A stretch of 32,873 bases of DNA, taken from Dysgonamonadaceae bacterium. Lineage in GTDB: Bacteria > Bacteroidota > Bacteroidia > Bacteroidales > Azobacteroidaceae. The stretch covers positions 1 through 32,873 of the forward strand of contig JAISFI010000350.1 in assembly GCA_031263685.1 (NCBI GenBank), read 5' to 3'. Positions 8,174 to 15,370 of this stretch are shown in pieces. The notes under the pieces were generated by a model, which worked only from the letters and a program-made list of their open reading frames with translations, was not told where the DNA came from and ran no database searches. Both the position numbers and the translations under genes were made by a program. Position 1 is the first letter of the stretch. Each line of letters begins with the position of its first letter.

Positions 8174-8218
8174 AATCTTATTTCATTAAATTTGTGACTG
8201 CGCAATGCCGATTCAAAC

Positions 8219-8248
8219 TGAAATTGATCTGAGTGAAATTGATCTGAG
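8219..8248. repeat. 15-bp tandem direct repeat in the proB leader
   Basis: TGAAATTGATCTGAG occurs twice back to back (8219-8233, 8234-8248). The pair is flanked by two copies of CCGATTC (8208-8214 and 8254-8260). It sits between the likely -7 element and the start of proB, so it could be an operator or a leader structure, or chance duplication. Confidence 0.6.
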
Positions 8249-8265
8249 CGCAGCCGATTCGAGTG

Positions 8266-8273
8266 CAAAAGTA
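8266..8273 (-). promoter_or_regulatory. Possible -7 element for proB
   Basis: TACTTTTG on the - strand fits TAnnTTTG, but no TTTG is found at the expected upstream distance. If used, the proB leader would be about 85 nt long and would contain the tandem repeat. proB might instead be read through from the DUF1343 gene. Confidence 0.35.
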
Positions 8274-8303
8274 GAGAAATTTATTGAAACGGGTAGAAGT
8301 TTT

Positions 8304-9479
8304 TTAATACAGCACATACCGCGCACGTTTCTTTCGATAGTCCGCCAAATCTTTTTCCCATGTTTTCCGGATGGATTTTTCGTCCATTCCCTGTAGTATT
8401 TGTTTGCGCAACAGCTTGTTGCCTGCCAACAAATCGAACCATGAAGGACGGGTGAAGAATGTTGCCTTTTCGCCGGAAAGGCGGTAAAAATCCAGAACGT
8501 ATTTCAGCCGAAAACCTCCCTGCAGTCCGGATATTTCCCTTAAATCAATGCCGTAACAAGTCTTGTCCCGATGCAGCGGATCCTTATCCCAGCCTTTCAG
8601 CCTTACCGGTTTGAACGTAAATGTTCCGTACCGTTTATCCGGAGCGCCCAATACCTGAAAAGGCATGACAGTTCCCCGGCCAACGCTGATGCCGGTTGCT
8701 TCAAACAAACACAGGGAGGGATAGAGGCGCACAGAGAGGTCATTGGGGAGGTTGGGCGAAGGTTTGACCGGAAGCGAGTAGGCATCGCCGTGATTCCAGC
8801 CCTGCAAGGGCACAACAGTCAGGCGACATTTCAACGGCGTGCCGTCGCTTCCGCGTAGCCAGGCTTCTCCGTTGATCATTCGGGCTAATTCGCCAATGGT
8901 CAAGCCATGTAAAACGGGAATGGGATGCATGCCTACATAAGATTTACATTCCGGTTGCAATACCGGCCCGTCGACCCAATCGTTCGGATTCGGGCGGTCG
9001 CATACAACAAACAACTGGCCGTTTTCGGCGCAAGCCTCCATCACATAGTGCATGGCGCTGATGTAAGTATAAAATCGCGCGCCGACATCCTGGAGGTCGA
9101 AAACTACAGCGTCTATTCCGGAAAGCTGTTGTGCGGAAGGTTTCTTGTCTTTTCCGTAGATAGAAATCAGCGGGATTCCCGTTCGGATGTCCCGATCGTT
9201 TTTCACGCTTTCACCGGCATCGGCATCTCCGCGAAATCCGTGTTCCGGAGCAAATATCCGAACAATGTCGACTCCGGACGATAATAATGTGTCCAGTAAA
9301 TGTACCCGACTGTCGCCTAATACCGATGTCCGGTTGACGACCAGCGCCACTTTTTTCCCTTCCAGCAAGGGTAATAATATCTCCATGCGTTCGGCTCCCA
9401 AACGGACAGCGAACGCCGACGAATGAGAAAATAGCAGCAAAATGGCTAATGACAGTGCGGTTAATGTATAATATTTCAT
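8304..9479 (-). CDS. Secreted DUF1343 protein, NamZ-type exo-beta-N-acetylmuramidase (GH171)
   Basis: This 391-residue protein has an N-terminal signal peptide (residues 1-24, ending SSAFA) with no lipobox, so it is exported to the periplasm. The rest is one DUF1343 domain: KKVALVVNRTSV near 41-52, FAPEHGFRG near 77-85, DAVVFDLQDVGARFYTY near 125-141, and CDRPNPN near 159-165. The founding member, Bacillus subtilis YbbC/NamZ, removes MurNAc from the non-reducing end of peptidoglycan fragments, so a cell-wall recycling or scavenging role is likely. No MurNAc uptake or MurQ genes are adjacent. The start is supported by the signal peptide and by a -7 element 43 bp upstream. Confidence 0.85.
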   Translation of the reverse strand: MKYYTLTALSLAILLLFSHSSAFAVRLGAERMEILLPLLEGKKVALVVNRTSVLGDSRVHLLDTLLSSGVDIVRIFAPEHGFRGDADAGESVKNDRDIRTGIPLISIYGKDKKPSAQQLSGIDAVVFDLQDVGARFYTYISAMHYVMEACAENGQLFVVCDRPNPNDWVDGPVLQPECKSYVGMHPIPVLHGLTIGELARMINGEAWLRGSDGTPLKCRLTVVPLQGWNHGDAYSLPVKPSPNLPNDLSVRLYPSLCLFEATGISVGRGTVMPFQVLGAPDKRYGTFTFKPVRLKGWDKDPLHRDKTCYGIDLREISGLQGGFRLKYVLDFYRLSGEKATFFTRPSWFDLLAGNKLLRKQILQGMDEKSIRKTWEKDLADYRKKRARYVLY

Positions 9480-9521
9480 TGTATAATCATGTTTTTTTCA
9501 ACTTTAAAATCAGGAACGGAG

Positions 9522-9549
9522 CAAAGATAGAATATTATTTTTAATTTTG
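9522..9549. promoter_or_regulatory. Two divergent -7 elements between the DUF1343 and HD genes
   Basis: TATCTTTG on the - strand (9529-9522) faces the DUF1343 gene, and TAATTTTG on the + strand (9542-9549) faces the HD gene. Both fit TAnnTTTG, and their spacing from each start codon (about 42 and 23 nt) is suitable. Neither has a clear TTTG at -33. The two sites are only 12 bp apart, so polymerase at one could block the other. Confidence 0.5.
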
Positions 9550-9572
9550 CCGGAAAATAAGATTCGAGAAAA

Positions 9573-10109
9573 ATGGATCCTTTAGATATTATTCAGAAAT
9601 ACTATGCGACAGATAGCCGGCTTTACAACATACTGCTCTACCACAGCCTGTCTGTTGCGGAAAAGGCGATGACCATCGCTTTGAATCATCCGGAAATGCA
9701 GCCCGACTTGATTTTTATTCGGGATGCTGCCATATTGCATGATATTGGCATTTTTTTAACACATGCTCCGGATATCGATTGCGTTGGCGCATATCCTTAC
9801 ATCTGTCATGGATACTTGGGGCATGACCTGTTGCAGAAAGAAGGTTTGCCGCGTCACGCACTGGTCTGCGAACGGCACACGGGCATGGGACTGAGTTTGC
9901 CGGTTATCCTGGAAAATAATCTGCCGGTACCGCACCGCGATCTGTTGCCCGTCAGCATCGAAGAAGAGATGATTTGTTTTGCAGATAAATTTTTTTCCAA
10001 GACAGCACTGTACGAAGAAAAAAAGATAGGCCGTGTCCGCAAAGGACTTTTCAAATACGGATCGGAAGCCGTGAGCCGATTTGATGATTGCTGTAAACGT
10101 TTCTTATAA
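9573..10109 (+). CDS. HD-domain phosphohydrolase-like protein
   Basis: The 178-residue protein is a single HD domain without signal peptide or membrane segment. The metal ligands are visible in order: His24 (YHSLSV), His56-Asp57 (AAILHDIG), His79 (ICHGYLGH), His102 (CERHTG) and Asp138 (CFADKFFSK). All expected residues are present, so it should be an active metal-dependent phosphohydrolase in the cytoplasm. Small proteins of this type act on nucleotides or related phosphate esters, but the substrate cannot be read from sequence. It is divergent from the DUF1343 gene and 121 bp ahead of the LptD gene. Confidence 0.85.
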   Translation: MDPLDIIQKYYATDSRLYNILLYHSLSVAEKAMTIALNHPEMQPDLIFIRDAAILHDIGIFLTHAPDIDCVGAYPYICHGYLGHDLLQKEGLPRHALVCERHTGMGLSLPVILENNLPVPHRDLLPVSIEEEMICFADKFFSKTALYEEKKIGRVRKGLFKYGSEAVSRFDDCCKRFL

Positions 10110-10164
10110 ACACTTCATTTACGCTTTTTAGGATAAGAGCATATCATTGTTTCCCGAAAATGTA

Positions 10165-10172
10165 TAACTTTG
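10165..10172 (+). promoter_or_regulatory. Likely -7 element for the LptD gene
   Basis: TAACTTTG fits TAnnTTTG and lies 58 bp before the start codon. The nearest upstream TTG is only 15 nt away, closer than the usual 19-21, so the -33 match is poor. Confidence 0.45.
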
Positions 10173-10230
10173 CACTTTCATTTGATTATTGGGATTTTTA
10201 GAGTTTCAGTAAAAGCACAAATCATTTCGG

Positions 10231-13014
10231 ATGTTATTGATCAAAAGAATTATTTTAATTTTCTTTGTTACAGGTGTTTTCGTCTATTACAGCCGGGCAG
10301 ATAAACCTGTTGCATCTTCGTCCGATTTGTGGGTACTGACGATAGATTCCGGTGCCGTTGTTCCTCCTCCCATCGACACGCTGTCCGTCGATTCTGCTGC
10401 ATTTCCTCTTCCCACCGATTCTATTGCCGGCGATTCCATCGCTGTCGATACCCTTTCACAGCGAAGAACACCGTTGCTGGAAGCGAAGGTGGATTATCAG
10501 TCGAACGATTCTATCATTATGACCGGCGATCATAAAATCTTCCTGTACGGAGAAGGGAATGTAAAATATCAGACCATGGAGCTGGATGCCGAATATATTG
10601 AGGTTAACATGGACAGCAGTTTCGTTTACGCTTCCTTCGCGTTGGACTCCATAGGCGATGAGTTCGGATATCCGGTATTCAAAGACGGCGATTCGGAGTA
10701 TGAATCCAAAACGATGCGTTATAATTTCAAAACTAAAAAAGGATTTGCCACGGATGGCATCACCCAGCAGGGAGAAGGTTATGTGACGGCAACGCGCATG
10801 AAAAAGATGTCGGACAACATCATGTATATGGCCGGCGGAAGATATACAACCTGCGATGATCACGATCATCCGCACTTCTATGTGTTTCTCACCAAAGCGA
10901 AAGTAAGAACCGGAAAGAACATTGTTACCGGCCCTGCCTATTTGGTGATTGCCGATGTTCCTCTGCCACTGGCGATTCCTTTCGGCTTTTTCCCGTTCAC
11001 CAGCAGCTACTCTTCCGGTATCCTGATGCCGACTTACGGCGATGAGATGGCGCGCGGATTTTATTTGCGGGACGGCGGATATTATTTTGCTTTTAGCGAT
11101 TATGTAGATTTGGCGCTCACCGGAGAAATCTATACGAAAGGCTCATGGGGACTGAATGCCCGGTCGTCTTACCGCAAAAAATATAAGTATTCCGGCAACG
11201 TCAATCTCGGCTACCTGAAAACTATTACCGGAGATAAAGGGATCGATTACAGTAAATCTACCGACTTCAGAATCAACTGGACTCATTCGCAGGATCCGAA
11301 AGCAAATCCTTACCAGGTATTATCGGCCAGTGTCAACTTCGCATCCAGTTCTTACGACCGGAATCAGATTAACAGCATCTATAATCCCAATGCTTATACT
11401 TCCAATACGAAGGCTTCAAGTATCAGCTATACACGCCGTTTCCCGGACAGTCCGTGGACAATTTCCGCCAATATGCAGGCTTCCCAGAGTAGCAGAGATT
11501 CGACGGTTTCCGTGACCTTGCCTAACTTGACGATCACGATGTCGACCGTATTTCCTTTCAGAAAGAAAAAGGCGATGGGAAATGAGCGATGGTACGAAAA
11601 AATCTCGCTGACCTACAATGGCACCCTGCAAAACAGTATCAATACCAAAGAAGATTTGCTTTTCAAATCCAATATAATCAGGGACTGGAAAAACAATATG
11701 GTACACAATATTCCGGTCAGCGCAACATTCAATGCCCTGAAATACATCAATATTACGCCGTCGATCAGCTACCGGGAACGCTGGTACACCAACCGGATCA
11801 CGAAAGAATATGATACGCAACTCCGGCGGGTTGTTCCCAAAGATACTATTTGGGGATTCAACCGGGTGTACGATTATAGCGCCAGCTTGGGGGTCAATAC
11901 CAAACTATACGGTTTTTTCAAGCCCTGGAAGGTATTTGGAGACAAGGTAGAAATGATTCGTCACGTGTTTACTCCGACCGTCAGCTTCAGCGCACGTCCG
12001 GATTTTGGAGCGGAACAGTATGGCTTTTGGCGTCAAATAACGTATATGGATACACGCGGCAATGTCCGTTCGGAATGGTACACGCCATTTCAGGAAGCGC
12101 CCGGAAGGGGGAAAAGTGGAGCCTTGAATTTCAGTGTGCAAAACAATCTGGAAATGAAAGTCAAATCGAACGCCGATTCGACCGGAGTGAAAAAAATCTC
12201 GCTGATCGACAATTTAACACTGGGCGGTAGCTATAATCTGGTAGCCGATTCGATGAAGTGGAGTGACTTCTCATTATCGCTTCGCCTGAAACTCTCCAAA
12301 TCTTTTACGCTGAATCTGAACGGTGTGTTAGATCCTTATACCTATAATGAACAGGGCAACAAACAGGATGTGATGCGCTGGGAAGACGGCAAAGGCATTG
12401 CCCGCCTGAAGAGTACGGGCACCTCATTTTCTTATACTTTCAACAATGAAACGATAAAAAAAGTCACCAGCCTGTTTACCGGAAAAAAAAGCGCAGAAGA
12501 AGCCTCATCGGAAGCTTCCTCCGAAGCAGATCCGACAAAAACAGAAGAACCCTCAACCGCAGAAAGCGCCCCCAAAAGCGGAGGCTTGAGAAAAGGGAAA
12601 AAAGATACCGGAGAATATGACGACGATGGATACCTGAAGACAAAAATCCCCTGGTCTCTGGCTTTCAATTATGGCTTGCAGTTGAATTATGACATGGCGT
12701 CCGACAAATTCAACGCCGTTAAACGGGAATATCCCTACAAGATTACACAGAATCTGGGATTTTCCGGAACATTAACTCCTACTCCCGGATGGAGTTTTAA
12801 TTTCTCGACCAGTTATGATTTTGATTCCAAGAAACTGGTTTATATGAATTGTAATATTTCGAGAAATCTGCATTGCTGGTCTATGTCGGCTTCTGTAATT
12901 CCGATTGGGCCTTATAAATCGTACAATTTCCATATATCCGTCAATTCTTCTTTGTTGCACGATTTGAAATACGACAAGAGCAGTAATTACAGAGATGCAA
13001 TGACGTGGTATTAG
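10231..13014 (+). CDS. lptD: LptD-like LPS assembly outer-membrane protein
   Basis: The 927-residue protein starts with a signal peptide (about residues 1-23). A low-complexity Ser/Asp/Pro stretch follows (about 40-75), then an OstA/LptA-like beta-jellyroll (about 83-210; IFLYGEGNVKYQTMELDAEY is typical). The segment PLPLAIPFGFFPF (about 248-260) is a hallmark of the LptD family at the entry to the barrel. The remaining 650 residues have the alternating aromatic/polar pattern of a large outer-membrane beta-barrel. It would insert LPS/LOS into the outer leaflet with the lipoprotein LptE, which is not in the window. A charged linker rich in Glu, Ala, Ser and Lys (about 752-795) interrupts the barrel and is probably an exposed loop. 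The gene seems monocistronic. Confidence 0.85.
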   Translation: MLLIKRIILIFFVTGVFVYYSRADKPVASSSDLWVLTIDSGAVVPPPIDTLSVDSAAFPLPTDSIAGDSIAVDTLSQRRTPLLEAKVDYQSNDSIIMTGDHKIFLYGEGNVKYQTMELDAEYIEVNMDSSFVYASFALDSIGDEFGYPVFKDGDSEYESKTMRYNFKTKKGFATDGITQQGEGYVTATRMKKMSDNIMYMAGGRYTTCDDHDHPHFYVFLTKAKVRTGKNIVTGPAYLVIADVPLPLAIPFGFFPFTSSYSSGILMPTYGDEMARGFYLRDGGYYFAFSDYVDLALTGEIYTKGSWGLNARSSYRKKYKYSGNVNLGYLKTITGDKGIDYSKSTDFRINWTHSQDPKANPYQVLSASVNFASSSYDRNQINSIYNPNAYTSNTKASSISYTRRFPDSPWTISANMQASQSSRDSTVSVTLPNLTITMSTVFPFRKKKAMGNERWYEKISLTYNGTLQNSINTKEDLLFKSNIIRDWKNNMVHNIPVSATFNALKYINITPSISYRERWYTNRITKEYDTQLRRVVPKDTIWGFNRVYDYSASLGVNTKLYGFFKPWKVFGDKVEMIRHVFTPTVSFSARPDFGAEQYGFWRQITYMDTRGNVRSEWYTPFQEAPGRGKSGALNFSVQNNLEMKVKSNADSTGVKKISLIDNLTLGGSYNLVADSMKWSDFSLSLRLKLSKSFTLNLNGVLDPYTYNEQGNKQDVMRWEDGKGIARLKSTGTSFSYTFNNETIKKVTSLFTGKKSAEEASSEASSEADPTKTEEPSTAESAPKSGGLRKGKKDTGEYDDDGYLKTKIPWSLAFNYGLQLNYDMASDKFNAVKREYPYKITQNLGFSGTLTPTPGWSFNFSTSYDFDSKKLVYMNCNISRNLHCWSMSASVIPIGPYKSYNFHISVNSSLLHDLKYDKSSNYRDAMTWY

Positions 13015-13034
13015 AATACCATAAACATGGTATT
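13006..13034 (+). repeat. Alternative hairpins at the lptD stop codon
   Basis: AATACCAT (13015-13022) can pair either with the upstream TGGTATT (13006-13012, ending in the stop codon) or with the downstream ATGGTATT (13027-13034). The two hairpins exclude each other. The second overlaps the -33 region of the next promoter. A weak terminator or chance are the simplest explanations. Confidence 0.45.
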
Positions 13035-13063
13035 GTCCAATATCTTAATCGTCCCTACCTTTG
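13032..13063 (+). promoter_or_regulatory. Promoter for the DUF4469 gene
   Basis: ATTG (13032-13035), 20 nt, then TACCTTTG (13056-13063) matches the Bacteroidetes promoter except for the first base of the -33 box. Transcription would start near 13070, about 26 nt before the ATG. Confidence 0.7.
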
Positions 13064-13095
13064 CCGCCACATTTAATTAATAACATAAAGCAAAA

Positions 13096-13833
13096 ATGGC
13101 CTCAGAAGAAAAGAACAATGTTTTCGTAGAACTCTACGATTTAACGCTTTCAGAGAGAACGGACGACCGCTTCGGTCGAGTAGTAACCACCAAGTCGCTG
13201 CACGAAGGCGATTTGATAAACATCGCCGTCAAGCGGCGAACAGATTTGAGTCCAACCACCCTTCGCGCATCGCTCGACATCCTGAAGGAAATCGCGATCG
13301 AGGAAATTGCCAACGGCGCGTCGGTACAGTTCGGGCTGGGCTTTTTCGGCCTCGACGTCAGGGGCGTCTTCATCGGCGACCACGCACAGTGGAATCCCGA
13401 AGTGAACAGCCTGCACGTGAAGACAGCCGCAGGCGTGGAACTTCGCACGGCAATCAAGGATGCGCATGTAAAGGTGCTTGGACTGGCAAACTCGGGAACC
13501 GTCGTCAATACCCTGATAGACAAGTCGTCGGGCGAAGAAAACACGCGCCTCACGCCGGGCGGAGGCGTAAACCTCACCGGCAGCAAAATCCGGATTGCGG
13601 GCGAGAGTGCGGACAACGGCATCCGCCTTATCGACCAGAACAGCGGCGTGGAATACCTTATCCCGATAGAATCGGTACTGGTGAACGACCCGAAAAAGGT
13701 AACGTTCATCGTCCCTGCCAACCTGCCCTTCGGCGACTACAAGCTGAGCCTCACCACGCAGTTTACAAGCGGGAGCGCTTTGCTCAAGGAGCCACGTCCG
13801 TACCTGTTCGATTATGTGCTGGCGGTGCAGTAA
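13096..13833 (+). CDS. HU-like DNA-binding / DUF4469 domain protein
   Basis: The 245-residue protein has no signal peptide. The first 125 or so residues resemble the HU/IHF-like domain found in Bacteroidales proteins (VELYDLTLSERTDD, then SLDILKEIAIEEIANG and VQFGLGFFGLDVRGVF). The C-terminal part (about 135-245) matches DUF4469, an Ig-like fold (VNTLIDKSSGEENTRLTPGG, then LPFGDYKLSLTTQF). Such proteins are widespread in Bacteroidales, and a nucleoid or DNA-associated role is assumed rather than proven. The gene is visibly richer in G and C than the flanking genes. It has a good promoter and a strong terminator of its own, so it is a single-gene unit. Confidence 0.75.
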   Translation: MASEEKNNVFVELYDLTLSERTDDRFGRVVTTKSLHEGDLINIAVKRRTDLSPTTLRASLDILKEIAIEEIANGASVQFGLGFFGLDVRGVFIGDHAQWNPEVNSLHVKTAAGVELRTAIKDAHVKVLGLANSGTVVNTLIDKSSGEENTRLTPGGGVNLTGSKIRIAGESADNGIRLIDQNSGVEYLIPIESVLVNDPKKVTFIVPANLPFGDYKLSLTTQFTSGSALLKEPRPYLFDYVLAVQ

Positions 13834-13854
13834 TTAATCAGTCTCTATTACTTT

Positions 13855-13897
13855 AAAACGGCGAGGCTCATCTGATAAAGACGAGCCTCGCCGTTTT
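13855..13897 (+). terminator. Intrinsic terminator after the DUF4469 gene
   Basis: A perfect 15-bp stem pairs AAAACGGCGAGGCTC (13855-13869) with GAGCCTCGCCGTTTT (13883-13897) around a 13-nt loop. The T run closing the stem suits rho-independent termination, and the A run on the other side would let it work in both directions. It starts 21 bp after the stop codon. Confidence 0.85.
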
Positions 13898-13905
13898 ATC
13901 GTTGT

Positions 13906-14009
13906 GAGCCTCGATGAATTGATCGTTTGAGCCTCGATGAATTGATCGTTCACCGCCGGTGAATTGATCGTTCACCGCCGGTGAATCGATCGTTCACCGC
14001 CGGTGAATT
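13906..14009. repeat. 22-bp tandem repeat array, about 4.7 units
   Basis: Units start at 13906, 13929, 13951, 13973 and 13995 (partial), with a shared core TGAATTGATCGTT. The first two units begin GAGCCTCGA, the same octamer as the right arm of the terminator just upstream. The later ones begin CACCGCCGG and create perfect hairpins TTCACCG-C-CGGTGAA at each junction. The array fills most of the 308-bp gap before GH105. No ORF here is convincing. The rest of the gap holds an A run near 14055 and the GH105 promoter. Confidence 0.85.
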
Positions 14010-14075
14010 AAGATGCGTTTTCATCATCTCCATCCTGTATTTGGCATAATACAACAAAAAAAAAAGCAAATAGAG

Positions 14076-14107
14076 TTGTCCAAATCCCCGTTCACACTGT
14101 AACTTTG
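14076..14107 (+). promoter_or_regulatory. Promoter for the GH105 gene
   Basis: TTG (14076-14078), 21 nt, then TAACTTTG (14100-14107) gives a good -7 and a partial -33 match. The start of transcription would be about 28 nt before the ATG at 14142. This places the start of the uptake locus here. Confidence 0.6.
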
Positions 14108-14141
14108 TACATTTACTCGTAATACATAATTTGTAATTTAC

Positions 14142-15287
14142 ATGAACTTCCCGTATCTATATTTATTCCTGTTTTTCATCGTAGGAGGAAATAACTATTG
14201 CAAGGCAGAAAATCACTTGCTTGAAAAATCATTCATACGGAAAGAATTGAAAAAAGTAGCCGACTGGCAAATCAGTCAATTCCAATATGAAAAAGAAGGA
14301 AGTCCCGGACACCTGCACGATCATGGGATTGATGCATGGACAAACGCCGTTTTATACATGGGTATGGCCGATTGGGCGAAGATTGCGACAAACGATTCTT
14401 CCAACTATTATAACTGGTTGTACAACATTGGAAGAAAAAGCCAATGGAAACTCGCCGAAAATTTCGTCCTCGTTCCTGCCTACAAGCTATATCATGCCGA
14501 TGAATTATGTATCGGACAGTTTTTCCTGGAAATGGGAAAAGTCTTTCGAGATGAGAACCTGATGACGGCCACCCGGGCGCGTGCCGACTGGATCATCGAC
14601 AATCTGCCGCAAGATAGCATCCTTAGCTGCAAAATACACTGGTCGTGGTGCGACGCCTTATTTATGGCGCCGGCTGTTTACTCCCGTCTTTCGGAATGGA
14701 CGCAGGATGATAAGTATCTTGCTTTCATGGATCAATGTTTCAAGCAAACATATCATCAGTTGTACGATAGCGGGGAGTGTCTCTTTTTTCGCGACAAAAG
14801 CTATTTTAACAAAAAGGAGAAAAACGGTCAAAAGATTTTCTGGGGAAGAGGAAACGGTTGGGTCGTAGCCGGGCTGGTCAATATCTTGAAAACCTTGCCG
14901 CCGGAATCTCCTTACCGTCCTTTTTATGAAAATCTTTTCAAAGAAATGCTGGAACGCCTGGTCGCGCTGCAAGACCCTTCGGGATGCTGGCATGCAAGCT
15001 TGCTGGACGCAGCAAGCTATCCGGCGCCCGAAACCAGCGCCTCGGCCTTGATTACCTACGCGCTTGCATTTGGACTCCGGATGCAGTTGTTGCCGGAAGA
15101 AAAATACCGTTCGGCAATGGAAAAAGCGTGGAGCGCTTTGCTCTCTGCCGTCGGCGACCGTGGTAAGTTAGGATGGGTACAGCCTATTGGCGCCGATCCA
15201 AAAAGCGTAACAAAGTATATGACATCTGCTTATGGCGTTGGCGCCTTCTTGATGGCAGGAACTGAAATTTACTTTTTGGTTAATTAG
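14142..15287 (+). CDS. GH105 unsaturated rhamnogalacturonyl/glucuronyl hydrolase
   Basis: The 381-residue protein has a hydrophobic N-terminus (residues 1-18) that should act as a signal peptide. Cys20 could be a lipid site but the lipobox is poor. The body follows the (alpha/alpha)6 barrel of GH105/GH88: HDHGIDAWTNAVLYMG near 59-74, WSWCDALFMAPAVYSRL (167-183) with Asp171 at the position of the catalytic Asp of YteR, and FWGRGNGWVVAGL near 234-246. GH105 enzymes remove the unsaturated uronic acid left at the non-reducing end after a polysaccharide lyase has cut. No lyase is in the window, so this substrate would have to be made elsewhere. The gene stands 83 bp before the M60 peptidase, which has its own possible -7 element. 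Confidence 0.85.
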   Translation: MNFPYLYLFLFFIVGGNNYCKAENHLLEKSFIRKELKKVADWQISQFQYEKEGSPGHLHDHGIDAWTNAVLYMGMADWAKIATNDSSNYYNWLYNIGRKSQWKLAENFVLVPAYKLYHADELCIGQFFLEMGKVFRDENLMTATRARADWIIDNLPQDSILSCKIHWSWCDALFMAPAVYSRLSEWTQDDKYLAFMDQCFKQTYHQLYDSGECLFFRDKSYFNKKEKNGQKIFWGRGNGWVVAGLVNILKTLPPESPYRPFYENLFKEMLERLVALQDPSGCWHASLLDAASYPAPETSASALITYALAFGLRMQLLPEEKYRSAMEKAWSALLSAVGDRGKLGWVQPIGADPKSVTKYMTSAYGVGAFLMAGTEIYFLVN

Positions 15288-15334
15288 GATAAAAGAAAGA
15301 GCAATAATGATAAAATAATATTTTGCGTGCGTTA

Positions 15335-15342
15335 TATCTTTG
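15335..15342 (+). promoter_or_regulatory. Possible -7 element for the M60 peptidase operon
   Basis: TATCTTTG fits TAnnTTTG and lies 28 bp before the start codon. No TTTG is at the expected upstream spacing; the closest is only 9 nt away. It may be the main start of the seven-gene run that follows, or the operon may be read from the GH105 promoter. Confidence 0.45.
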
Positions 15343-15370
15343 TATGAAGTAATTGTAAATATAAATCAAC

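Noticed and set aside
8205-8396. 63-residue + frame upstream of proB
   Set aside because: It consists of the tandem repeat (EIDLS twice) and runs antisense into the DUF1343 gene; no family features.
13389-13856. 155-residue + frame overlapping the DUF4469 gene
   Set aside because: It is very Arg/Gly-rich, lies entirely within a GC-rich gene with clear domain matches, and has no independent start signals.
13906-14009. CRISPR array
   Set aside because: The 22-bp units are head to tail without unique spacers of 30 or so bases, and no cas genes are present.
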